Below are positions 54,801-64,000 of a DNA stretch of 64,000 nt, in pieces. Position 1 is the stretch's first letter; each line of letters begins with the position of its first letter. Location of the stretch: positions 2,638,073 to 2,702,072 of the forward strand of contig NC_080715.1 in assembly GCF_019097595.1 (NCBI RefSeq), given 5' to 3'. Position numbers and translations under genes: made by a program. Origin of the DNA: Hemibagrus wyckioides (lineage: Eukaryota > Chordata > Actinopteri > Siluriformes > Bagridae). A model generated the notes under the pieces. It had not been told where the DNA came from, searched no databases, and worked only from the letters and a program-made list of their open reading frames with translations.

Positions 54801-57800
54801 GGGTTAGTGTGTGATAGAGGGGTTAGTGAGTGTGATAGGGGAGTTAGTGAATGTGATAGAGGGGTTAGTGAGTGTGATAGAAGAGTTAGTGTGTGATAGA
54901 GGGGTTAGTGAGTGTGATAGAGGGGTTAGTGTAGGGGTTAGTGTGTGATAGAGGGGTTAGTGAGTGTGATAGAGGAGTTAGTGAGTGTGATATAGGAGTT
55001 AGTGAGTGTGATAGAGGGGTTAGTGAGTGTGATAGAGGGGTTAGTGAGTGTGATAGAGGGGTTAGTGTAGGGGTTAGGGTGTGATAGAGGAGTTAGTGAG
55101 TGTGATAGAGGGGTTAGTGTAGGGGTTAGTGTGTGATAGAGGGGTTAGTGTAGGGGTTAGTGTGTGATAGAGGGGTTAGTGAGTGTGATAGAGGAGTTAG
55201 TGAGTGTGATGGAGGAGTTAGTGAGTGTGATAGAGGGGTTAGTGTAGGGGTTAGTGTGTGATAGAGGGGTTAGTGAGTGTGATAGAGGAGTTAGTGAGTG
55301 TGATAGAGGGGTTATTGAGTGTGATAGAGGAGTTAGTGAGTGTGATAGAGGGGTTAGTGAGTGTGATAGAGGGGTTAGTGAGTGTGATAGAGGGGTTAGT
55401 GTAGGGGTTAGGGTGTGATAGAGGGGTTAGTGAGTGTGATAGAGGGGTTAGTGTAGGGGTTAGTGTGTGATAGAGCAGTTAGTGAGTGTGATAGAGGAGT
55501 TAGTGAGTGTGATAGAGGAGTTAGTGAGTGTGATAGAGGGGTTAGTGAATGTGATAGAGGGGTTAGTGTAGGGGTTAGGGTGTGATAGAGGGGTTAGTGA
55601 GTGTGATAGAGGGGTTAGTGTAGGGGTTAGTGTGTGATAGAGGAGTTAGTGAGTGTGATAGAGGGGTTAGTGAGTGTGATAGAGGGGTTATTGAGTGTGA
55701 TAGAGGAGTTAGTGAGTGTGATAGAGGAGTTAGTGAGTGTGATAGAGGGGTTAGTGAGTGTGATAGAGGAGTTAGTGAGTGTGATAGAGGGGTTAGTGAG
55801 TGTGATAGAGGAGTTAGTGAGTGTGATAGAGGGGTTAGTGAGTGTGATAGAGGAGTTAGTGAGTGTGATAGAGGGGTTAGTGAGTGTGATAGAGGGGTTA
55901 GTGTAGGGGTTAGTGTGTGATAGAGGGGTTAGTGAGTGTGATAGAGGAGTTAGTGAGTGTGATAGAGGGGTTAGTGAGTGTGATAGAGGAGTTAGTGAGT
56001 GTGATAGAGGAGTTAGTGAGTGTGATAGAGGGGTTAGTGAGTGTGATAGAGGGGTTAGTGTAGGGGTTAGTGTGTGATAGAGGGGTTAGTGAGTGTGATA
56101 GAGGAGTTAGTGAGTGTGATAGAGGAGTTAGTGAGTGTGATAGAGGAGTTAGTGAGTGTGATAGAGGAGTTAGTGAGTGTGATAGAGGGGTTATTGAGTA
56201 TGATAGAGGGGTTAGTGAGTGTGATAGAGGAGTTAGTGAGTGTGATAGAGGAGTTAGTGAGTGTGATAGAGGGGTTAGTGAGTGTGATAGAGGAGTTAGT
56301 GAGTGTGATAGAGGGGTTAGTGAGTGTGATAGAGGAGTTAGTGAGTGTGATAGAGGGGTTAGTGTAGGGGTTAGTGTGTGATAGAGGAGTTAGTGAGTGT
56401 GATAGAGGGGTTAGTGAGTGTGATAGAGGGGTTATTGAGTATGATAGAGGAGTTAGTGAGTGTGATAGAGGAGTTAGTGAGTATGATAGAGGAGTTAGTG
56501 AGTATGATAGAGGAGTTAGTGAGTATGATAGAGGAGTTAGTGAGTATGATAGAGGAGTTAGTGAGTGTGATAGAGGGGTTAGTGTAGGGGTTAGTGTGTG
56601 ATAGAGGAGTTAGTGAGTGTGATAGAGGAGTTAGTGAGTGTGATAGAGGGGTTAGTGAGTGTGATAGAGGGGTTATTGAGTGTGATAGAGGAGTTAGTGA
56701 GTGTGATAGAGGAGTTAGTGAGTGTGATAGAGGGGTTAGTGAGTGTGATAGAGGAGTTAGTGAGTGTGATAGAGGGGTTATTGAGTGTGATAGAGGAGTT
56801 AGTGAGTGTGATAGAGGGGTTAGTGAGTGTGATAGAGGGGTTATTGAGTGTGATAGAGGAGTTAGTGAGTGTGATAGAGGGGTTAGTGTAGGGGTTAGTG
56901 TGTGATAGAGGGGTTAGTGAGTGTGATAGAGGAGTTAGTGAGTGTGATAGAGGGGTTAGTGAGTGTGATAGAGGGGTTATTGAGTGTGATAGAGGAGTTA
57001 GTGAGTGTGATAGAGGGGTTAGTGTAGGGGTTAGTGTGTGATAGAGGGGTTAGTGAGTGTGATAGAGGAGTTAGTGAGTGTGATAGAGGGGTTAGTGAGT
57101 GTGATAGAGGAGTTAGTGAGTGTGATAGAGGAGTTAGTGAGTGTGATAGAGGGGTTAGTGAGTGTGATAGAGGGGTTAGTGTAGGGGTTAGTGTGTGATA
57201 GAGGGGTTAGTGAGTGTGATAGAGGAGTTAGTGAGTGTGATAGAGGAGTTAGTGAGTGTGATAGAGGAGTTAGTGAGTGTGATAGAGGAGTTAGTGAGTG
57301 TGATAGAGGGGTTATTGAGTATGATAGAGGGGTTAGTGAGTGTGATAGAGGAGTTAGTGAGTGTGATAGAGGAGTTAGTGAGTGTGATAGAGGGGTTAGT
57401 GAGTGTGATAGAGGAGTTAGTGAGTGTGATAGAGGGGTTAGTGAGTGTGATAGAGGAGTTAGTGAGTGTGATAGAGGGGTTAGTGTAGGGGTTAGTGTGT
57501 GATAGAGGAGTTAGTGAGTGTGATAGAGGGGTTAGTGAGTGTGATAGAGGGGTTATTGAGTATGATAGAGGAGTTAGTGAGTGTGATAGAGGAGTTAGTG
57601 AGTGTGATAGAGGGGTTAGTGTAGGGGTTAGTGTGTGATAGAGGGGTTAGTGAGTGTGATAGAGGAGTTAGTGAGTGTGATAGAGGAGTTAGTGAGTGTG
57701 ATAGAGGGGTTAGTGTAGGGGTTAGTGTGTGATAGAGGGGTTAGTGAGTGTGATAGAGGAGTTAGTGAGTGTGATAGAGGAGTTAGTGAGTGTGATAGAG

Positions 57801-58783
57801 GGGTTAGTGAGTGTGATAGAGGGGTTAGTGTAGGGGTTAGTGTGTGATAGAGGGGTTAGTGAGTGTGATAGAGGTGTTAGTGAGTGTGATAGAGGGGTTA
57901 GTGAGTGTGATAGAGGACTTAGTGAGTGTGATAGAGGGGTTAGTGAGTGTGATAGAGGAGTTAGTGAGTGTGATAGAGGAGTTAGTGAGTGTGATAGAGG
58001 AGTTAGTGAGTGTGATAGAGGGGTTAGTGAGTGTGATAGAGGAGTTAGTGAGTGTGATAGAGGGGTTAGTGAGTGTGATAGAGGACTTAGTGAGTGTGAT
58101 AGAGGAGTTAGTGAGTGTGATAGAGGGGTTAGTGAGTGTGATAGAGGAGTTAGTGAGTGTGATAGAGGGGTTAGTGAGTGTGATAGAGGGGTTAGTGAGT
58201 GTGATAGAGGAGTTAGTGAGTGTGATAGAGGGGTTAGTGAGTGTGATAGAGGAGTTAGTGAGTGTGATAGAGGGGTTAGTGAGTGTGATAGAGGACTTAG
58301 TGAGTGTGATAGAGGAGTTAGTGAGTGTGATAGAGGGGTTAGTGAGTGTGATAGAGGGGTTAGTGAGTGTGATAGAGGAGTTAGTGAGTGTGATAGAGGG
58401 GTTAGTGTAGGGGTTAGTGTGTGATAGAGGGGTTAGTGAGTGTGATAGAGGAGTTAGTGAGTGTGATAGAGGGGTTAGTGAGTGTGATAGAGGAGTTAGT
58501 GAGTGTGATAGAGGGGTTAGTGAGTGTGATAGAGGAGTTAGGGACATCTTGTCTGCAAGAAAATTTTATGTTATAGATTTGTGTGTGATTTCAAATCTGT
58601 TTTTTATTTAAATGTGGATGTAAATTAGTTATATTGTTGTAAAGAAGCGACAAATCCAAACACTCGACTGATTCTATAGTGCATGTGGTCCAACTTTTCT
58701 TCGGTTCACGACTTTAATTCCCCAAAACTAATTAAAATTTATAACTCTGGTGTTCTGATTATTATAATATTGAATTAATATAT

Positions 58784-58825
<42 letters not shown>

Positions 58826-58915
58826 GTTGGAGTAGGAAAATCCTCTCTGAATGTGATGGGAGTGGGAAGTGGAGCAGGTATAAATCTTTTATTGTTATAT
58901 TATTATAATATTATA

Positions 58916-58965
<50 letters not shown>

Positions 58966-61900
58966 ACAGTTCTATCACAGTGTAACCATATGACACACAC
59001 ACACATACACACACACACACACACTGTCTGCAGGCGAGATTGATCTGGAAATCCTCACCCAGCTGCACACTAAACATCCTGAGGCCCGAGTGGAGAACGA
59101 TGTGGTGGAACCCAGCGGGGACATGCTGTATAAATATAAAGGTTACACACTCACACAGCTGCTCTTTATTCTGGATCTCTGTCAGGATGAGTGTTTCAGC
59201 TCCACTAGGATTTAACACAACATACATGAAACATTTGCACATGTGTACAGGACTCTAGAGTTAGCAATGCTGTAGTGAATGGTGTAGGGTGTAGGGTTGA
59301 TGGTGTAGGGTGTAGGGTTGATGGTGTAGGGTTGATGGTGTTGGGTGAATGGTGTAGGGTTGATGGTGTTGGGTGAATGGTGTAGGGTTGATGATGTAGG
59401 GTGAATGGTGTAGGGTTGATGATGTTGGGTGAATGGTGTAGGGTTGATGATGTAGGGTGAATGGTGTAGGGTTGATGATGTTGGGTGAATGGTGTAGGGT
59501 TGATGATGTAGGGTGAATGGTGTAGGGTGTAGGGTGTAGGGTTGATGGTGTAGGGTGAATGGTGTAGGATGAATGGTGTAGGGTGTAGGGTTGATGGTGT
59601 AGGGTTGATGGTGTTGGGTGAATGGTGTAGGGTTGATGGTGTAGGGTGAATGGTGTATGGTGTAGGGTTGATGGTGTAGGATGAATGGTGTAGGGTGTAG
59701 GGTTGATGGTGTAGGGTTGATGGTGTTGGGTGAATGGTGTAGGGTTGATGGTGTAGGGTGAATGGTGTATGGTGTAGGGTTGATGGTGTCGGGTGAATGG
59801 TGTAGGATGGATGGTGTAGGGTGTAGGGTTGATGGTGTAGGGTGTAGGGTGAATGGTGTAGGGTGTAGGGTTGATGGTGTAGGGTGAATGGTGTAGGGTT
59901 GATGGTGTTGGGTGAATGGTGTAGGGTGAATGGTGTAGGGTGTAGGGTTGATGGTGTTGGGTGAATGGTGTAGGGTGTAGGGTTGATGGTGTTGGGTGAA
60001 TGGTGTAGGGTGTAGGGTTGATGGTGTTGGGTGAATGGTGTTGGGTGAATGGTGTAGGGTGAATGGTGTAGGGTGTAGGGTTGATGGTGTAGGGTGAATG
60101 GTGTAGGGTTGATGGTGTTGGGTGAATGGTGTAGGGTGTAGGGTTGATGGTGTTGGGTGAATGGTGTAGGGTGTAGGGTTGATGGTGTTGGGTGAATGGT
60201 GTAGGGTTGATGGTGTTGGGTGAATGGTGTAGGGTGTAGGGTTGATGGTGTTGGGTGAATGGTGTAGGGTGTAGGGTTGATGGTGTTGGGTGAATGGTGT
60301 AGGGTTTAGGGTTAATGGTGTAGAGTGTAGAGTTTATGGTGTAGGGTGTAGGGTTAATGGTGTAGAGTTTAGGGTGTAGGGTGAATGGTGTAGGGTTGAT
60401 GGTGTTGGGTGAATGGTGTAGGGTGTAGGGTTGATGGTGTAGGGTGAATAGTGTAGGGTTGATGGTGTAGGGTGAATGGTGTAGGGTTGATGGTGTAGGG
60501 TGAATGGTGTAGGGTTGATGGTGTTGGGTGAATGGTGTAGGGTGTAGGGTTGATGGTGTAGGGTGAATGGTGTAGGGTTGATGGTGTTGGGTGAATGGTG
60601 TAGGGTGTAGGGTTGATGGTGTAGGGTTGATGGTGTAGGGTGAATGGTGTAGGGTGTAGGGTTGATGGTGTAGGGTGAATGGTGTAGGGTGTAGGGTTGA
60701 TGGTGTAGGGTGAATGGTGTAGGGTTGATGGTGTAGGGTGAATGGTGTAGAGTGTAGAGTTTATGGTGTAGGGTGTAGGGTTGATGGTGTAGGGTGAATG
60801 GTGTAGGGTGTAGGGTTGATGGTGTAGGGTGAATGGTGTAGGGTTGATGGTGTAGGGTGAATGGTGTAGGGTGAATGGAGTAGGGTTTAGGGTTAATGGT
60901 GTAGGGTGAATGGTGTAGGGTTGATGGTGTTGGGTGAATGGTGTAGGGTGTAGGGTTGATGGTGTAGGGTGAAGGGTGTAGGGTTGATGGTGTTGGGTGA
61001 ATGGTGTAGGGTGTAGGGTTGATGGTGTAGGGTGAATGGTGTAGGGTGTAGGGTTGATGGTGTAGGGTGTAGGGTTGATGGTGTTGGGTGAATGGTGTAG
61101 GGTGTAGGGTTGATGGTGTAGGGTGAATGGTGTAGGGTGTAGGGTTGATGGTGTTGGGTGAATGGTGTAGGGTGTAGGGTTGATGGTGTAGGGTGAAGGG
61201 TGTAGGGTTGATGGTGTTGGGTGAATGGTGTAGGGTGTAGGGTTGATGGTGTTGGGTGAATGGTGTAGGGTGTAGGGTTGATGGTGTAGGGTGAATGGTG
61301 TAGGGTTGATGGTGTAGGGTGAATGGTGTAGGGTGAATGGAGTAGGGTTTAGGGTTAATGGTGTAGAGTGTAGAGTTTATGGTGTAGGGTGTAGGGTTAA
61401 TGGTGTAGAGTTTAGTGTGCAGGATGTAAATGGAATAGTGAATTGCTCAAGGTTAGGTTTTGAATGTAGTGTTATTTAGAATTTATTTCGAATTTTGGAT
61501 GTATTTTGTACAGGCTACACCCAGAATGCCTTTTCTCCTTATTTTTGATTATGTGTAAATTTTTGGAATTTTGAGTTCTATTTTGATTTTGTTGGTATTT
61601 GTGATGTAGATTATGTTTATATACAGATCAGGGGTAGTTTTATGGTTCGGTTAAGGTTAGAAATGGGATTAGGATTACAGGTTGGGGCTTTTGGAATGGG
61701 GTAAGAGATTGGGGTTAAGGTTAGGTTGGGGTTAAGGGTGATAAAGGGGTTAGTGTAGGGGTTAGGGTGTGTGATAGAGGGGTCAGGGTAGGGGTTAGTG
61801 TAGGGGTTAGGGTGTGTGATAGAGGGGTCAGGGTAGGGGTTAGTGTAGGGGTTAGTGTAGGGGTTAGGGTGTATGATAGAGGGGTCAGGGTAGGGGTTAG

Positions 61901-62778
61901 TGTAGGGGTTAGGGTGTGTGATAGAGGGGTCAGGGTAGGGGTTAGTGTAGGGGTTAGGGTGTGTGATAGAGGGGTCAGGGTAGGGGTTAGTGTAGGGGTT
62001 AGGGTGTATGATAGAGGGGTCAGGGTAGGGGTTAGTGTAGGGGTTAGGGTGTATGATAGAGGGGTCAGGGTAGGGGTTAGGGTGTATGATAGAGGGGTCA
62101 GGGTAGGGGTTAGGGTGTATGATAGAGGGGTCAGGGTAGGGGTTAGTGTAGGGGTTAGGGTGTGTGATAGAGGGGTTAGGGGAGAAGGGTTAGGGTGTGT
62201 GATAGAGGAATAAATAGGATATATACTGTACATAATTTACACACATCCTTTAGAGCAGTTCTTTTATTTAAAGTTGTTTGTAAACAGTTGTTTATTAGAT
62301 GTTCTGTATTTTTTTGTAAACACCAGCAGCATGTTTTACTCACATCACACACACTGCTCAGATTTAGTAGTGAAGACGCCGGGCCTCGATCACATCACCT
62401 TCAGGTTTAATAAGATGACAGCGTCCGAGTTCGAGAGCGACTGGAAGCAGAGGAACACTGACCGGAAGCTGGACTTCATCCACATGATTCAGGTTGGTGA
62501 ATAAATTGAATTTTACAACTGAACTGAACGACTTTAAATATAACTATTAACAGATAAAAAGTACAATGCAACATATTTTACTTAATAAAAAGTTGGATTC
62601 AGTGTCAGAGGAATAAAAGAGTGACCCGTTTAGGTCACTTTAATGTCCCATTGTTGAATAATAAGGAAACGTCTCACTCCTCAGATGCTGTACTACGTGA
62701 ACGATCCCGAGGCGACGGTTTCCTTCTTCAGGAGCTTACTGCACAAAGACGGCAAACTCCTCATCATCCTGGTCTCAG
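48635..62778 (+). CDS. hnmt: Histamine N-methyltransferase, copy 2, exons 1-5 (3' end not in window or lost)
   Basis: Exons 48635-48771, 58825-58877, 59034-59141, 62362-62492 and 62685-62778 have the same lengths and phases as copy 1. Glu28 (SSEHQCM), the glycine-rich loop and Gln143 (DFIHMIQ) are kept. Exon 1 ([20 protein letters not shown]) follows a good acceptor, tgtttcag|agaaagATG. Exons 2 and 3 are identical to copy 1, exon 4 differs by V to D and A to V, exon 5 by K to N (YYVND). No intact exon 6 is seen: the terminal exon is either beyond the window or lost (see 63520-63560). The span is stretched by a 9.6 kb minisatellite in intron 1 and about 2.9 kb of arrays in intron 3. Confidence 0.85.
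48777..48818. repeat. CA microsatellite just after hnmt copy 2 exon 1
   Basis: About 20 CA units beginning five bases after the donor. Confidence 0.9.
48955..58540 (+). repeat. 9.6 kb G-rich minisatellite in hnmt copy 2 intron 1
   Basis: From about 48955 to 51420 the units are ttagggtgtgatagaggtg and ttagtgtagggg in mixed order. After that a 21-base unit (gttagtgagtgtgatagagg plus g or a) dominates, with insertions of ttagtgtaggggttagtgtg. Longer blocks repeat at about 757, 636 and 1121 bases. Open frames (Cys-Asp-Arg-Gly-Val-Ser-Glu repeats on +, Leu-Thr-Pro-Leu-Ser on -) follow from the 21-base period and are not genes. Confidence 0.95.
58541..58824 (+). other. End of hnmt copy 2 intron 1
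   Basis: Non-repetitive except a (CT)n run at 58790-58823, which forms the polypyrimidine tract before exon 2. Confidence 0.7.
58825..58877 (+). CDS. hnmt: hnmt copy 2 exon 2
   Basis: Identical to copy 1 exon 2 and also preceded by a CT repeat, here longer. Confidence 0.85.
58915..58962. repeat. ATT microsatellite
   Basis: About 16 ATT units in intron 2, with a shorter version at the same place in copy 1. Confidence 0.9.
59034..59141 (+). CDS. hnmt: hnmt copy 2 exon 3
   Basis: Identical in sequence to copy 1 exon 3. The identity continues about 40 bases into intron 3 before the copies diverge. Confidence 0.85.
59275..61415 (+). repeat. Minisatellite in hnmt copy 2 intron 3 (ggtgtagggtgaat type)
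   Basis: Units ggtgtagggttgat, ggtgttgggtgaat and ggtgtagggtgtag mix with a period of 14 bases and its multiples (about 150 units). A variant with gggtttagggttaatgg recurs about 60300, 60890 and 61345, pointing to longer repeating blocks. It is related in wording to the array at 38200-38870. Confidence 0.9.
61416..61724. other. Spacer between two arrays
   Basis: Non-repetitive AT-rich intron sequence in its first part. From about 61630 ggttaagg-type words lead into the next array. Confidence 0.6.
61725..62205 (+). repeat. Second minisatellite in hnmt copy 2 intron 3
   Basis: Units of about 33 and 45-60 bases made of ggggttagtgtaggggttag and ggtgtgtgatagaggggtca. This is the same word family as the intron 1 array, not the adjacent intron 3 array. 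Confidence 0.9.
62362..62492 (+). CDS. hnmt: hnmt copy 2 exon 4
   Basis: 131 bases, after gctcag. Reads [16 protein letters not shown] and ends DFIHMIQ. Only a few bases at the 5' edge differ from copy 1. Confidence 0.85.
62685..62778 (+). CDS. hnmt: hnmt copy 2 exon 5
   Basis: 94 bases, reading [20 protein letters not shown]. One amino acid differs from copy 1 (Asn for Lys). The donor TCTCAG|GTAAAC is kept. Confidence 0.85.
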
Positions 62779-62786
62779 GTAAACAC

Positions 62787-63402
<616 letters not shown>

Positions 63403-64000
63403 AGATTAATGTTGTACTGATTAATTTATCAGTTGTGAGGTTTAATAAATATGAAACCCAGGGCAGGTTGTGTAATCCAGAGCTAGCCTGCTAAGACTTT
63501 GGCTAATTTACTCCACCCCCTGAAGGTGAAGGTTAGATGGCCGGTTATTGAGAATCATCATTTCCTTTTAATTTTCACGTCACAAATTCACAATTTAATC
63601 ACAAAGAATCGACTGAATAATATATAAATATTAAAATGTAATTAACACTGTCTACTAGCTCCAGGTCTCATTGCAACACAGTGTTATTGTGTTTGTTGGG
63701 AAAATATCCAATCTGGCAACCCGACTCTGTCGTGCTAGTTCGGATTTATTTACTAGAGAGTTATCTGTACACAGTCTTCCCAAATGTTTCTTTATTAGCT
63801 AATTAGCGTACTGGTAATTGTTGCTCAGATCACTCAGGTGAAATCAGACAGACTGAGGAAGACTTCCTCTTCACGTCCTCATGAGGAGTCACACAAGTGC
63901 ACACTTACAGTCTAAGTCGAAATGTTTTGTACCTTTCATTTAGTCTTATGGACCCAATATGAAAAATTCTCATTAATTTTAAACAAAAACATATAAATAA
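63403..64000. other. 3' region of window, non-coding
   Basis: Unique AT-rich sequence. It includes a possible relic of the start of exon 6 (63520-63560) and nothing else recognised. Confidence 0.5.
63520..63560 (+). pseudogene. hnmt: Possible relic of hnmt exon 6 start
   Basis: The stretch caccccctgaaggtgaaggt followed by ggttattgagaa resembles the 5' edge of exons 6a and 6b (gcaccccctgcagg, ggttatggagaac). The acceptor cag has become aag and the similarity stops after about 40 bases. Confidence 0.3.

Noticed and set aside
51400..58540. CRISPR-like array of direct repeats
   Set aside because: Units follow each other without unique spacers, and the host is a vertebrate.
51789..58611. Many long frames of Cys-Asp-Arg-Gly-Val-Ser-Glu and Val-Ile-Glu-Glu-Leu-Val-Ser repeats
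   Set aside because: They follow from a 21-base tandem repeat (seven codons), occur in several frames and both strands, and lie in an hnmt intron.
48955..62205. True telomere or chromosome end
   Set aside because: The TTAGGG words are degenerate and mixed with other units, and hnmt exons continue on both sides, so it is internal.

Overview
The window looks like nuclear DNA of a bony fish. The genes are split by introns with GT/AG borders. Non-coding DNA is full of GATA/GACA, CA/TG and GA microsatellites, tRNA-derived SINEs, Tc1-like DNA transposons and LINE tails of teleost type. The repeat mix reminds me of catfish-like genomes, but that is an impression and was not tested. Two gene loci, both on the + strand, are well supported: the 3' end of thsd7b (1411-14258) and a tandem pair of histamine N-methyltransferase genes, hnmt (about 35120-42662 and 47257 to beyond the window end). 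From general knowledge THSD7B and HNMT are neighbours in human (2q22), so this looks like conserved synteny and favours thsd7b over its paralogue thsd7a.

Layout. 1-14258: six exons of thsd7b (thrombospondin repeat, EGF-like Cys segment, transmembrane helix, short cytoplasmic tail) in introns filled with microsatellites, two SINEs and one 1.25 kb minisatellite. 14259-20560: 3' flank or UTR with a 1.4 kb, 24-bp minisatellite carrying a perfect 5' splice-site-like word in almost every unit. 20650-25350: transposon island with two oppositely oriented Tc1-like elements around a foldback element. 25350-35100: remnants of other Tc1 families, a broken zinc-finger-like multicopy gene, a LINE tail, SINEs and one stretch that could be a conserved non-coding element. 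35120-42662: hnmt copy 1, which has two candidate terminal exons. 42663-47250: duplicated non-coding blocks, a Tc1 remnant and simple repeats. 47257-62778: hnmt copy 2, whose introns hold about 12 kb of G-rich TTAGGG-like minisatellites. 62779-64000: a 0.6 kb CA tract and a possible eroded terminal-exon relic.

Function. hnmt encodes a small cytosolic SAM-dependent enzyme that inactivates histamine by N-tau methylation. Copy 1, spliced to the distal terminal exon (42307-42662), gives exactly 292 residues, the length of the human enzyme, with the expected Glu28, Gln143 and Asn283. Its proximal terminal exon (39542-39881) is frameshifted at a G tract. Exons 2-5 of the two copies are almost identical while exon 1 has diverged, which suggests gene conversion. 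thsd7b encodes a type I membrane protein of the thrombospondin-repeat family; only its C-terminal part is here.

The most unusual feature is the scale and ordered structure of the minisatellites in the hnmt introns, together with the duplicated and eroding terminal exons. I found no bacterial-type operon, CRISPR array, phage or novel defence system.
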